Shown here: piece by piece, positions 25,675 through 34,769 of the stretch
Position numbering within the stretch: the stretch's first letter is position 1
Layout: every line of letters starts with the position of its first letter
NCBI RefSeq assembly: GCF_010692725.1
Contig: NZ_JAAFZB010000092.1
Coordinates: 62,001 to 126,000, forward strand
From: Flavihumibacter soli
Lineage (GTDB): Bacteria > Bacteroidota > Bacteroidia > Sphingobacteriales > Sphingobacteriaceae
DNA length: 64,000 nucleotides
Reading direction: 5' to 3'
Notes under the pieces: generated by a model
The model's input: the letters and a program-made list of their open reading frames with translations, nothing else
Told to the model about the DNA's origin: nothing
Databases searched by the model: none
Translations under genes and position numbers: made by a program

Positions 25675-26883
25675 CTACTTGTTTTCCGGCTCATATGAAT
25701 AGACTACTTTATAAGGCTGCCCTTTAAGGTTTGCGGAAAGTTGGCCAATTCGGAGGTTTTCCTTTTGTGGTGTAGGCTCACAAACACTGTACCTTTTCCC
25801 TTCATAGAGGATTTTATCTCCTAAAGGTTTGTCAAAGCGCACAGCCATCGTTATATGGGAAGGATATAAAAGGGTAATCATAGGAAGATTGTAGATCTCT
25901 TTTACCAGGGAAAAAAACAGAGCAGCCCGGTCATCACAGTCGCTCTGGTCATAGAATAGCGTTTGCTCCGGCGACAAGCGCTTTTCTTTACCAAAATTCT
26001 CATCATCTTTCTCATACAAAAAAGCATTACGGGTAAAGCGCATAAGATAATCAACCCCCTTTCTCTGGTTCATGCCTTTCACATTTTCTCTGAGCAGTGG
26101 TATAAGCGATTGGTAAGTTTCGTGGCTCAGTGGGATATTGAAATAGGACTCGAAATCTACGCCGGGATAGTTAGCGAAGATTTTCTCGACTTCAGGATTA
26201 AGTTTCACTTTAAAATGATACGATTTTTGCTTGTAGTTGAATTCCAGCTCCTTTTCTATGTAATCATCCGGATTAAAGTCAGGCATCCGTGTTACCTTAT
26301 AGGAGAACGAATTTTGAGCTTCAGGAATAATAATGTCCACGGGTTTGTAAGCTGTCGTGTTATTAAAACTTTTCCCATAGTCATGTACATTTAAGCACAT
26401 GTATTTTTTATTGCCGATCATGAAGAAGGGGATGTCTGAAATATCCTCAGAATTCCTGACATAAAAGATGATCTGGTCTTTGCTGATTGCCAGCCGGGCA
26501 TCATAACCAGATTTGCTCAATAGAAACCATTTATATAATGTATAGCGACTATAATTCTCCGCTTTCGGACTCAATTGCTGAGCTGTTTTTCTGATCAGCT
26601 GGTAATACAGCCAGTCATTCAACTCATGCTTTTCCTTATAGTCCAGTAAGGCTTTCATGACAGGCTCTGATGTCGCCCTGGATAAAGCATTGTGAAATTC
26701 CCGGATAGATTCTTCACTTAGCGGCCCCTTGTAATCGACGATCATCGTCGAATCAATTTCCGCATTAAATGTACCGGTATAAAATTCAAAGCTCAGCCTG
26801 AAGCTCTTGCTTCCGGCAGAAGCCGGAGCAATCAGCCATCCTAATAATAAGATCGTTAAAAGACTAAAACGATGGTCTTTCAC
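25675..26883 (-). CDS. secreted transglutaminase-like cysteine-protease-fold protein
   Basis: The 402-residue protein begins with GTG and a signal peptide (LLTILLLGWLIAPASA). Near the C-terminus the order SDCDDRAALFF (Cys316), PSHITMAV (His343) and VCEPTPQ (Glu369) reproduces the Cys-His-Asp/Glu triad of the transglutaminase-like superfamily. The first 250 residues are unrecognised and mostly beta-strand in character. Members of this superfamily in bacteria are mainly proteases or amide-bond-processing enzymes; the actual reaction is unknown. It is monocistronic, convergent with the lipoprotein gene. Confidence 0.7.
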   Translation of the reverse strand: MKDHRFSLLTILLLGWLIAPASAGSKSFRLSFEFYTGTFNAEIDSTMIVDYKGPLSEESIREFHNALSRATSEPVMKALLDYKEKHELNDWLYYQLIRKTAQQLSPKAENYSRYTLYKWFLLSKSGYDARLAISKDQIIFYVRNSEDISDIPFFMIGNKKYMCLNVHDYGKSFNNTTAYKPVDIIIPEAQNSFSYKVTRMPDFNPDDYIEKELEFNYKQKSYHFKVKLNPEVEKIFANYPGVDFESYFNIPLSHETYQSLIPLLRENVKGMNQRKGVDYLMRFTRNAFLYEKDDENFGKEKRLSPEQTLFYDQSDCDDRAALFFSLVKEIYNLPMITLLYPSHITMAVRFDKPLGDKILYEGKRYSVCEPTPQKENLRIGQLSANLKGQPYKVVYSYEPENK

Positions 26884-27129
26884 TCTGAATAAGGATTGTA
26901 TAATAGGATACCAATAATTACTAAATTTAGCTAATTTGAATGAAGATTTAAGGTATCTTGATGGAGTTATATCAGTTTAAGGAGCTGGTATGGAATCGTA
27001 AGACTCTCTCCAAAATAATACTCTTATCCGGAAATAAATATCTTAGCAATTCGTTTTCAATGATCGGAACCTTCTGGTAATCAGAATCTCACAGGTAAAT
27101 CTATAAAACTGTTTCTAAAATTTTCAGTT

Positions 27130-27483
27130 ATGAACTACTTAAAGTATTCTCTCTTACTATTGGTATTTATCCTGACTGTATCATTCGTATCCTTTCATCA
27201 TGGATGGGCGGATTACAATCAGAAGAAAGTGCTCGACTTTAAAGCAGTTATTGAGGAATCGGTTTATGAAAATCCCCATGTACTGGCAAAAGTCAAATAC
27301 CAGAAAAACCTATGGACGGTATATCTTGCGCCCATCAGCCGTATGACAGACAGGGGCTTAACGAGTGAAATGATCAAACCCGGAACGGAAGTTCGGCTGG
27401 TAGCATATCCCCATAAAACCAATAAGACCGAAATGAGGGCCGAACGGATTTTCGTCGACGGAAAGAAATATGAACTTCGTTAA
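27130..27483 (+). CDS. DUF6152-type secreted small protein
   Basis: The 117-residue protein has a signal peptide (YSLLLLVFILTVSFVS) followed by FHHGWADYNQKKVLDFKAVI, then ESVYENPHVLAKVKY and a strand pattern ending in ERIFVDGKKYELR. The HH-x10-12-K and NPH motifs match DUF6152 proteins, small periplasmic beta-barrels of OB-like appearance with possible metal-binding histidines. Function unknown. It is two bases upstream of the DUF6644-like membrane protein, with which I recall this family often pairing. Confidence 0.7.
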   Translation: MNYLKYSLLLLVFILTVSFVSFHHGWADYNQKKVLDFKAVIEESVYENPHVLAKVKYQKNLWTVYLAPISRMTDRGLTSEMIKPGTEVRLVAYPHKTNKTEMRAERIFVDGKKYELR

Positions 27484-27485
27484 TT

Positions 27486-27974
27486 GTGCAACCGGCCGGA
27501 CTTAGGTTTCTTGACTGGTTAGAAGCAAGTTCTTTGGCTGATCATATCAGACAGTCTTTGTGGCTTTATCCCGCGCTTGAAATTGTTCATATAACCGGTA
27601 TTACCATTCTGGTCGGGGCGGCTTTCATGTTCGATCTGCGCCTTCTTGGATTTGCAAAGAGTCTGCCTGTGTCAGGTTTAGCCAATCACCTGCTACCCTG
27701 GTCGCGCAGAGGACTGTGGCTGATCATACCCTCCGGAATTTTGCTGTTCAGCACTAATGCGCGCGCACTTGGTGCAGACCCAACCTTCTGGCTTAAAATG
27801 AGTTTATTGTTTATCGCAGGAATCAACATCATCATATTTCACAGGCTGATCTATAAGTCAGCAAGTGAATTGCCGCAATCGGGTGAAGTCAGGTTCCCGG
27901 CGAAAATTTCCGCCATCGTATCGGTGTTGTTATGGATAGCTATAATTGCCTGCGGCCGTTTACTAGCCTATTGA
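27486..27974 (+). CDS. DUF6644-like four-helix membrane protein
   Basis: The 162-residue protein has four hydrophobic helices; conserved-looking histidines lie in helix regions (ADHIRQ, EIVHITGI, ANHLLPWSR, IIIFHRLI), reminiscent of a haem- or quinone-binding cytochrome-like bundle. I recall the family as DUF6644. The start is GTG at 27486, two bases after the DUF6152 gene, so the two are translationally linked. Its 3' end overlaps the convergent acyltransferase gene by seven bases. A redox role is inference from the histidine placement only. Confidence 0.65.
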   Translation: MQPAGLRFLDWLEASSLADHIRQSLWLYPALEIVHITGITILVGAAFMFDLRLLGFAKSLPVSGLANHLLPWSRRGLWLIIPSGILLFSTNARALGADPTFWLKMSLLFIAGINIIIFHRLIYKSASELPQSGEVRFPAKISAIVSVLLWIAIIACGRLLAY

Positions 27975-29731
27975 CCATCCTTCAGATTTTTTCCCAGTTT
28001 GTCAATAATTTCTGTCGGTATGTTTTTCATGTCGACAAGCAGAAACCCGTCAAGGCTATCCGAAAACTTGGGATCAATGTTGAAGCATATGATCTTCGCG
28101 TTCAGGGCAAGGTATTGCCTCAACAGCACAGGAATCTTCATGTGAGATGTTTCCACATCTGATATCAGGTCGTTAAGGTCTTTTAATGATCCGTTATTAT
28201 CAAGCAAAACTTCCGTATCAATTTTAGACAGGTCGACCTTAAACTTTTTCCGGGGCTTCACATACTGAGCCAGTTCGAGGTCAAAGTGGTTTTTACCAAT
28301 ATAGTTGACCATCAGCGACTTCGAAAATTTAGAAAACTTATTGCTGATGCTCACTGGTCCAAGAAGGTAGCGGTATTGCGGGTTATCGAGCAGGTATTTC
28401 AGAATTCCTTTCCAGAGCAGAAATAAGGGTAAGGCTTTTTGCTGGTATTCCTTACGGATCCATGAACGACCCAGTTCAAGGCTCTGCCGTAGTATCGGAT
28501 TAAACTGCTCCTTTATTTTGAACAGCTCGGTGACATAAAAGCCTTTCCGGCCCATGCTGTAGAATATTTCATCTCCCCGGCCTATGCGGTATGCGCCCAC
28601 GATCTTTTTTTCTTCCGTATCCCAAATGAATAGATGGTAGTAGTAGATATCGTATTCATCGAGGTCGGTAGATCTATTAGTGCCTTCCCCGACTTCACGG
28701 AAGGTGATCTCCCTGAGTCTTCCAATTTCCTTAATGATGTTTGGGATATTGGAGGTGGCCGTTATATAAACTTCATAGTTCTTTTCTGTCCATACTTTGT
28801 CATCCTGCAGCCGTCCTACTTCGCTGCTTAAAATTTCTGAAGATATTTCACTAACAATGACCTGAGGATTTTTTTTAACCTTGAATATGTTACGCGGATT
28901 AAATAAGCGCTTTTCTTTATCTAGACCAGTTCCGAGAGCATATGTCTTGGCACGCAGGTAGCTTAAAAGTTTTGGAGTATTACCGCGGTATGGTATATCA
29001 CAAGTGTTTATTGGTTTACCGATGCGTACCCTGATGGTGTGACCGTGTTTATTAAAAAGTTCTGATGGAAGCTTGGCTGTTCGCAGGGTAGGATGGATCA
29101 GGCTCAAAAGGTTGAATAGAAGTCCGTTGTTTCCATGAAAATATATCGGTAAAACCGGTACATTGGCCTTATCAATTATCTTACCCACTACAGGGTGCCA
29201 TAACTTATCTGTGACCTGCTGCTGCTCGAGCTTATAGGTTGAAACCTCTCCGGCAGGAAAGATCCCGATGGGTGTACCGTTCTGCAATAAACTCAGTGTA
29301 TTTTTTATCCCGCTGATACTTGACGAATGATTCATGTTCTCAAACGGATTAACGGCTATGAAATACTCACTCAGATTTGGGATCTTCTTGAGAATAAAGT
29401 TGGCCATAAGCCTGGCGTCTGGCCTTACACTGCAAAGAATCTTCAGTAGGATTAAGCCCTCAATTCCACCATACGGGTGGTTTGCGATGGCAATAAAGGC
29501 GCCGTTTTTAGGTAAGTTTTTTAGTTCATTGAGGTCATATTCAATTTTTACACCGAGTGTGTCCAGGATTTTATCAACAAAGGCGATTCCCTTTAAGTGT
29601 TCAGCTTTTTGAAATGTTTCGTTGACCTCATTAATTTTCATGATCTCCATCAGAAGGGAGGCAAGTCCGGGCAATTTTAATTTATTGATGCGCGTTGCCT
29701 TGGCAAATTCTTCTTTCGTGATGATCTTCAT
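27968..29731 (-). CDS. bifunctional N-acyl/O-acyl amino-acid lipid synthase (OlsF-like)
   Basis: The 587-residue protein fuses two acyltransferases. Residues about 60-290 are a lysophospholipid-acyltransferase (PlsC/OlsA-like) domain with ANHPYGGIEG, where His is followed after five residues by Glu instead of the classic HX4D, and FPAGEVST. Residues about 300-520 are an OlsB-like GNAT/hemolysin domain (REITFREVGEGTNRSTDLDE, YRIGRGDE, ELGRSWIRKEYQ, LLGPVSISNKF). The known OlsF of Serratia and Flavobacterium makes ornithine lipids in both acylation steps; related Bacteroidota enzymes make glycine lipids. Phosphorus-free aminolipids of the membrane are thus the likely product. It is divergent from the HhH gene. 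Confidence 0.85.
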   Translation of the reverse strand: MKIITKEEFAKATRINKLKLPGLASLLMEIMKINEVNETFQKAEHLKGIAFVDKILDTLGVKIEYDLNELKNLPKNGAFIAIANHPYGGIEGLILLKILCSVRPDARLMANFILKKIPNLSEYFIAVNPFENMNHSSSISGIKNTLSLLQNGTPIGIFPAGEVSTYKLEQQQVTDKLWHPVVGKIIDKANVPVLPIYFHGNNGLLFNLLSLIHPTLRTAKLPSELFNKHGHTIRVRIGKPINTCDIPYRGNTPKLLSYLRAKTYALGTGLDKEKRLFNPRNIFKVKKNPQVIVSEISSEILSSEVGRLQDDKVWTEKNYEVYITATSNIPNIIKEIGRLREITFREVGEGTNRSTDLDEYDIYYYHLFIWDTEEKKIVGAYRIGRGDEIFYSMGRKGFYVTELFKIKEQFNPILRQSLELGRSWIRKEYQQKALPLFLLWKGILKYLLDNPQYRYLLGPVSISNKFSKFSKSLMVNYIGKNHFDLELAQYVKPRKKFKVDLSKIDTEVLLDNNGSLKDLNDLISDVETSHMKIPVLLRQYLALNAKIICFNIDPKFSDSLDGFLLVDMKNIPTEIIDKLGKNLKDGQ

Positions 29732-29983
29732 TTATTGCTGGATTAAAATGATCAATTCGGTTTTCAACGGTGCAATGTCATTCCCTAATTGTGCGGTGAT
29801 GACCTCGTAGCACTAATTTAGCCTTAAAATCGGATTGTTTTAAAATGATTTGCAGCTGTAAATAAAAGCTTCTGAATTTGAATTTATTATATTAGTACAG
29901 ACCCGTAATTGTGATCTGATCGTTGCCGGGCAATCTCCTGCCGTTGAGTAAAGCAGGAACGATATACAAACAGAATTTCCTGA

Positions 29984-30910
29984 ATGAAAAAGTTTCTGCA
30001 GTCCTATTTTGGGTTTACGAAGAAAGAACTGAACGGGATATTGGTTTTATGCTTATTGCTGATGCTGATCATTACTTTTCCGGCTATTTACGATCAGTTT
30101 GCCGAGCCTGAAGTTTATGAATTCAAAACGTTCGACAAAGAGGTGAGACAATTTCTGGCTTCGTCTAATAAAACAAATTCATACCAGGGAAACACCAGGC
30201 AGGAAAAATTAATCAATCCGGAAATCAGCTACTTTGACTTCGACCCGAACGACCTTGACGATATTTCATGGCGGAAGTTAGGACTGTCGGCCCGCCAGAT
30301 CAGCGTGATCAGGAATTATGAGGCTAAGGGTGGACGTTTTTACAAAAAGACTGATCTGAAAAAGATCTATAGCATTTCTGCGAGGAAATACCAGGAGCTT
30401 GAGCCATACATCGTAATCAGGAATTCGAAAAGATTGTCAGGTCACGTTAGTTATGATCAAATAAGGTACGTACCTTCAATAAGAAAGGATTCCCAAGTCA
30501 TGATAGAACTTAACGCGGCGGACTCCGTCGAGCTGGAAACTATCAAAGGCATTGGTCCTGCTTTCGCCTCCCGGATTATCAGATACAGAACAAGGCTGGG
30601 AGGATTCTTCAGAAAGGAACAATTGCGTGATGTTTATGGAGTTGATTCTCTCAAGTATGCAGAACTGAAGGATCAGGTAATGGTAGATCCTGCGCTTGTT
30701 CAAAAGATCAATATAAATAAAGCATCGTTTGAGGAGCTAAGGAAACATCCCTACTTAACCTTCAAGCAGATGAACGCCATCATTCAATATCGAAAGCAGC
30801 ACGGTGATTATCGCTCAATTGAAGATTTAAGGAAGATAGCGATTTTGAATGACGAGATTTTGCGTAAAATTGAACCTTACTTAATTTTTAATGATCCAAA
30901 CCAAACTTAA
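29984..30910 (+). CDS. helix-hairpin-helix (ComEA-like) protein
   Basis: The 308-residue protein has one N-terminal transmembrane helix (LNGILVLCLLLMLIITFPAI) and three or four HhH-type repeats, seen at DISWRKLGLSARQISVIRNY, LNAADSVELETIKGIGPAFA with SRIIRYRTRLGGF, and ININKASFEELRKHPYLTFK. ComEA-like proteins bind DNA outside the cytoplasmic membrane during uptake, but membrane-bound multi-HhH proteins of this type in Bacteroidota are uncharacterised. Its 3' end overlaps the apt start by 20 bases, indicating co-transcription and coupling. Confidence 0.85.
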   Translation: MKKFLQSYFGFTKKELNGILVLCLLLMLIITFPAIYDQFAEPEVYEFKTFDKEVRQFLASSNKTNSYQGNTRQEKLINPEISYFDFDPNDLDDISWRKLGLSARQISVIRNYEAKGGRFYKKTDLKKIYSISARKYQELEPYIVIRNSKRLSGHVSYDQIRYVPSIRKDSQVMIELNAADSVELETIKGIGPAFASRIIRYRTRLGGFFRKEQLRDVYGVDSLKYAELKDQVMVDPALVQKININKASFEELRKHPYLTFKQMNAIIQYRKQHGDYRSIEDLRKIAILNDEILRKIEPYLIFNDPNQT

Positions 30911-31418
30911 GGCGGCTATTCGGGACATCCCTGATTTTCCGAAGCCCGGTATACTTTTTAAAGATATCACGCCGATACTGAAAGACGCTGCATTATGTTG
31001 TGACATTTTAGATGCTTTCAGCAGCGAATTGAAAGACATTCAAATTGATGTGGTTGCTGGCATTGAAAGCCGGGGATTTCTTTTCGGCCTGATGCTGGCT
31101 AATAAACTGGGGGTTCCTTTTGTGCCGATCCGGAAGCAAGGCAAGCTTCCATTTAAAAAGATCCAGCAACCATGCGAACTCGAATATGGATCGGCCATTC
31201 TGGAGTTGCATGAAGATGCGATATTGCCGGGGCAGAAAGTTTTGATCCATGACGATCTGCTTGCCACGGGCGGCACGGTCAGTGCAGCTACCCGGTTGAT
31301 AAAGCAATTGCAGGGTGAGATAGCTGGCTATGCCTTCGTGATCAGCCTGGACTTTTTAAACGGGAAGGAAGCGCTTGAAAAGGAAAACTGCAGGGTTATT
31401 TCACTCATTTCATATTAA
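30891..31418 (+). CDS. apt: adenine phosphoribosyltransferase
   Basis: The 175-residue enzyme converts adenine and PRPP to AMP in purine salvage. Seen are the N-terminal AIRDIPDFPKPGILFKDITP, the AGIESRGFLFG hood segment, and the PRPP loop VLIHDDLLATGGT. Length is normal. The start lies 20 bases inside the HhH gene, and ATG at 30891 begins the conserved N-terminus. Confidence 0.96.
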   Translation: MIQTKLKAAIRDIPDFPKPGILFKDITPILKDAALCCDILDAFSSELKDIQIDVVAGIESRGFLFGLMLANKLGVPFVPIRKQGKLPFKKIQQPCELEYGSAILELHEDAILPGQKVLIHDDLLATGGTVSAATRLIKQLQGEIAGYAFVISLDFLNGKEALEKENCRVISLISY

Positions 31419-31561
31419 AATCAGGAAGCTTCTGGCGGCAACTAGGCCGATGAGGCACGTCAAAGAGAATAAATGGACTTAAAACCAAATTGTTCTGCTG
31501 TTTCATGATTTTTTAGCACTCAGAAAATTGGTATACTTGTAAAAAAACCAATCTAAATTTT

Positions 31562-32734
31562 ATGCATTCAACAGTGGAGACGGAATTAAACGGAGTTAAT
31601 TTCAATCATTCTGACAACCAGCAAATGATCATCAATATGGTGCGTGATTTTGCTGAAAAAAACATCCGCCCTCATGTTATGGAGTGGGATGAGGCCCAAA
31701 CTTTTCCGATAGAAACCTTTAAAAAACTAGGTGAGCTTGGCCTGATGGGGGTACTGGTGCCGGAAGAATACGGGGGTTCGGGATTCGGCTATTTTGAATA
31801 TGTCAATGTGATTGTGGAGATTGCCAAGGTTTGCGGCTCAATAGGCTTGTCCGTGGCTGCACATAACTCCTTATGCACAGGTCATATCCTGGCATTTGGT
31901 AATGAAGAGCAAAAGTCAAAATGGCTGCCTAAGCTTGCGACAGCCGAGTGGATCGGTGCCTGGGGATTAACAGAAGCAAATACCGGCTCGGATGCTATGG
32001 GTATGAATACCACAGCTGTTCTGGATGGAGATCATTATGTGATCAACGGTTCGAAAAACTGGATCACACATGGCAAATCAGGCGATGTGGCAGTTGTCAT
32101 GATCCGTACCGGCGAAAAAGGTGACTCAAAAGGAATTTCTGCGATCGTTATAGAAAAAGGAACCCCTGGTTTTACTCACGGTAAAAAGGAAAATAAGCTC
32201 GGCATGCGCGCTTCAGAAACGACTGAATTAATATTTGATAATTGCCGGGTGCCTAAGGAAAATCTTTTAGGCAAGGAAGGCGAAGGGTTCAAACAAGCGA
32301 TGTATATTTTAGATGGTGGACGTATTTCGATTGCTGCACTCTCATTAGGAATTGCCAAGGGGGCTTTCGAAGCGGCACTAGCCTATTCACAGGAACGTCA
32401 CCAATTCGGCAAGGCCATTTCCAGTTTCCAGGGAATTTCCTTTAAACTAGCCGATATGGCAACCGAGATAGAGGCTGCCGAATTATTGATCATGCAGGCT
32501 GCGGACCTAAAGAATCGGGGCAAAAAGCTAACCAAGGAGTCGGCAATGGCCAAATACTTTGCATCTGAAGTTTGTGTCAGAGCGTCGACAGAGGCCGTAC
32601 AGATCTTTGGAGGGTACGGATATACGAAGGATTTTCCGGTTGAGAAATTTTACCGTGACAGCAAGTTATGTACAATAGGAGAGGGTACAAGTGAAATACA
32701 AAAACTGGTTATTGCCAGGGAAATTTTGAAATAA
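31562..32734 (+). CDS. acyl-CoA dehydrogenase
   Basis: The 390-residue FAD enzyme oxidises acyl-CoA to 2-enoyl-CoA in beta-oxidation or branched-chain amino-acid breakdown. Seen: [10 protein letters not shown], the FAD-binding [33 protein letters not shown], and [18 protein letters not shown] followed by IGEGTSEIQ, whose Glu is the catalytic base in the short/medium-chain subgroup. It resembles butyryl-CoA-dehydrogenase-type enzymes; chain length is not settled. It is monocistronic, with a strong terminator after it. Confidence 0.93.
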   Translation: MHSTVETELNGVNFNHSDNQQMIINMVRDFAEKNIRPHVMEWDEAQTFPIETFKKLGELGLMGVLVPEEYGGSGFGYFEYVNVIVEIAKVCGSIGLSVAAHNSLCTGHILAFGNEEQKSKWLPKLATAEWIGAWGLTEANTGSDAMGMNTTAVLDGDHYVINGSKNWITHGKSGDVAVVMIRTGEKGDSKGISAIVIEKGTPGFTHGKKENKLGMRASETTELIFDNCRVPKENLLGKEGEGFKQAMYILDGGRISIAALSLGIAKGAFEAALAYSQERHQFGKAISSFQGISFKLADMATEIEAAELLIMQAADLKNRGKKLTKESAMAKYFASEVCVRASTEAVQIFGGYGYTKDFPVEKFYRDSKLCTIGEGTSEIQKLVIAREILK

Positions 32735-32752
32735 CACTCACTGATAAAAATT

Positions 32753-32789
32753 AAAAGCGGCCTGGTTTTAATTTCCAGGCCGCTTTTTT
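32753..32789. terminator. acyl-CoA dehydrogenase terminator
   Basis: A perfect 13-base-pair stem (32753-32765 with 32775-32787) with a nine-base loop and following T tract. Confidence 0.88.
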
Positions 32790-33052
32790 CTTTCCGGCCA
32801 TTACAGTTCCCCACGATATGGCAAAGGGACATCCTTGAGTAAGCGTGCGAGTACTTCTGCATTTTCTGAGGAAAATAGTCGGACTTGTCTGCATTATCAG
32901 TTGAATTATCTACGTTTATTAAGTAAATTTATTTCAGAGTAAATGGCCGGGAGACGTATCCGGCTTTCAGGATTTTGTCCGGTAGATGAAAATCAGCCCG
33001 GTAGTAAACAAGTAGGCCACATCGGAGATATCCGAATATTTACTTTGTTTCA
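32790..33052. other. intergenic remainder of a 318-base gap
   Basis: Between the terminator and the gene at 33053 I see no credible ORF, RNA gene or strong repeat. TTTACTTTG at 33040-33048 vaguely resembles a -7 box with one spacer base missing. Confidence 0.4.
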
Positions 33053-33907
33053 ATGCTTTTATCTTCAAAAATACTTTGTTCCTGCCTTTTACTGCTGTCC
33101 CTCCTGAATCTAAATTCAGCCCATGGACAGATCCTGCCTCCAAGCAGCCGGACAGATACAGCTATTTTTATGCTGAACGAGAAACCGATCCAAGTCATCC
33201 GGTATCGGTACGGTGATCCTAATATTCGATTTTTGTCGCTGCACGACACAGAAAAGACCGGCTTGAAGGCAGCATTCCGGTATATCGGTATTTATGGTGG
33301 CTACGCCGTTGAACTGCAGTATGGAAGAGTTCGGAATATTGCTTTTTCAGATAGTCTGGAACTTTTTTCATTCGATCCGAACAATATGTTCACAGATGAG
33401 GGTGCCTACCTGGGGCTCGCCAGGCATAGCGCTCCCCAGATCCGTAATGGTTTGCCGGAAATGGTGCGATGCCTGGGAAGTGAAGTGCTCAGGTTCGGAG
33501 GCCTGGATAGCCTCGGAGTTATGATCACCCTGCATAATAATTACAACGGCGGCTTCTCGATCTATTCCTATACCGAAGGAAACTACCTTCAGTCAACGGC
33601 CGACGATGTGTTCATCAACGCCGGGATGGATCCTGATGACCTTGTCTTTGTGACAGACCGGCGTTTTTTCGATTACCTGAAAGCAAAGAAGATCAATGTG
33701 GTATTGCAAAGCATGATGGCTCCGGATGATGGCTCTCTTTCTGTGTTTGCCATGCAAAACAATATCCCCTACGCCAATATCGAGGTTCAGCACGGCCATC
33801 TGGACGAAAACTACCGGCTTATAGTTGCCGTTAGCGATATGCTCAAAGAGATTCCCGTTCAATCCCATTCAACTTCTCTCGATCAGGTCTTGTTGCATCA
33901 CAAATAG
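33053..33907 (+). CDS. secreted protein of unknown function with HD..E and FDPNxMFT motifs
   Basis: The 284-residue protein has a signal peptide (ILCSCLLLLSLLNLNSAHG). The mature part shows SLHDTEKTG, YGGYAVELQYGRVRNIAF, SFDPNNMFTDEGAY and TLHNNYNGGFSIYSY. I do not recognise a characterised family, although the HDxE, GG-x-R-N-I and FDPN-x-MFT combination looks like a conserved uncharacterised group seen also in proteobacteria. Ordered His, Asp and Glu residues suggest a metal-dependent hydrolase. It stands alone with no close neighbour. Confidence 0.6.
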   Translation: MLLSSKILCSCLLLLSLLNLNSAHGQILPPSSRTDTAIFMLNEKPIQVIRYRYGDPNIRFLSLHDTEKTGLKAAFRYIGIYGGYAVELQYGRVRNIAFSDSLELFSFDPNNMFTDEGAYLGLARHSAPQIRNGLPEMVRCLGSEVLRFGGLDSLGVMITLHNNYNGGFSIYSYTEGNYLQSTADDVFINAGMDPDDLVFVTDRRFFDYLKAKKINVVLQSMMAPDDGSLSVFAMQNNIPYANIEVQHGHLDENYRLIVAVSDMLKEIPVQSHSTSLDQVLLHHK

Positions 33908-33964
33908 ATTCATTTCAACCTTCTTTTTCTATAACAACAATGATACTTAATTAAGGGTATTTGA

Positions 33965-34006
33965 GTGCAACATATGCAAGCTGATATCGTCTAATAAGTG
34001 TTGCAC
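33965..34006. repeat. inverted repeat GTGCAACA / TGTTGCAC
   Basis: GTGCAACA at 33965-33972 and its exact complement at 33999-34006 are separated by 26 bases, in the gap 33908-34179. There is no T tract, so it is not a terminator; it could be an operator pair for the downstream PepSY-like gene or for the gene before. Confidence 0.35.
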
Positions 34007-34179
34007 GCCTGCTCAGGAGATTAAAAATTTAATGAGCAGTTCTACCGGTAAATTGATAGATAACAGTCTGTATTGCAGAGGGAAATCTTTTGTAACGGTA
34101 ACTCCTTTTCGTGTAATCCCCGCCCCGAAACCCCGCAAAACTGGCTAAGTTTTAAAATTTAAATCTAAAATCTAAACAG

Positions 34180-34695
34180 ATGAAAAAGTTAATTATTATG
34201 ATGGCTTTATGCGGCTTGTTTACACTCTTAGTTGTAGACAAAAGCATCGCTCAAATTAAACTTCCTGAAGTTACTATCACTAGCCCGGATCAATTGCCCG
34301 TGAAGGTGTCAAACGCTTTTCAGAGTACATTTCCAGACGCCAAAGAACCCCGCTGGTATCACCCTAATAAGAATTATGTGGTGACATTCCTGATGAATGA
34401 TATCAAGCATAATGCGCTTTTTAGCAAGAACGGCTATTTAATCTACCAGATCAGCTATGGTAATGAAAGCACTCTTCCTGAAGATATGAAACCCCAGGTT
34501 GAAGAGCGGTTTGCCGGCTACGATATCATTGCAGCTATCAACGTGAAGCAGAACGGTAGAAATATCTGGTTCATCACCGGCGAAGGCAAGAAGGACTTTC
34601 TGAACGTAAATTTTGAAGGTGGAGTGATGTCAGAAGGTACTAAGGTAAAACGTTATGATGCCAAGTCAAGCATAGCAAAGGGGCGTGATGATTGA
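34180..34695 (+). CDS. PepSY-like domain secreted protein
   Basis: The 171-residue protein has a signal peptide (KKLIIMMALCGLFTLLVVDK). The mature part, with VKVSNAFQSTFPDAKEPRW, then YVVTFLMNDIKHNALFSKNG and LPEDMKPQVEERFAGYDI, is the PepSY-like (DUF2874 type) beta-alpha pattern common in Bacteroidota periplasmic proteins. These are thought to be inhibitors or binding modules; no direct function is known. It is monocistronic with a terminator. Confidence 0.75.
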   Translation: MKKLIIMMALCGLFTLLVVDKSIAQIKLPEVTITSPDQLPVKVSNAFQSTFPDAKEPRWYHPNKNYVVTFLMNDIKHNALFSKNGYLIYQISYGNESTLPEDMKPQVEERFAGYDIIAAINVKQNGRNIWFITGEGKKDFLNVNFEGGVMSEGTKVKRYDAKSSIAKGRDD

Positions 34696-34728
34696 TACGT
34701 TTAAGGCAATCTTTTTTATCAAAAAACC

Positions 34729-34769
34729 GAAAGGATCCGGGCGAAGAGTTTGGATCCTTTCTTGTTTTT
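34729..34769 (+). terminator. terminator of the PepSY-like gene
   Basis: GAAAGGATCC (34729-34738) pairs with GGATCCTTTC (34752-34761), followed by TTGTTTTT. Confidence 0.8.

Noticed and set aside
26961-27080. A 39-residue ORF starting with ATG in the gap before the DUF6152 gene
   Set aside because: It lacks a ribosome binding site, promoter, recognisable motif and typical composition; likely chance.
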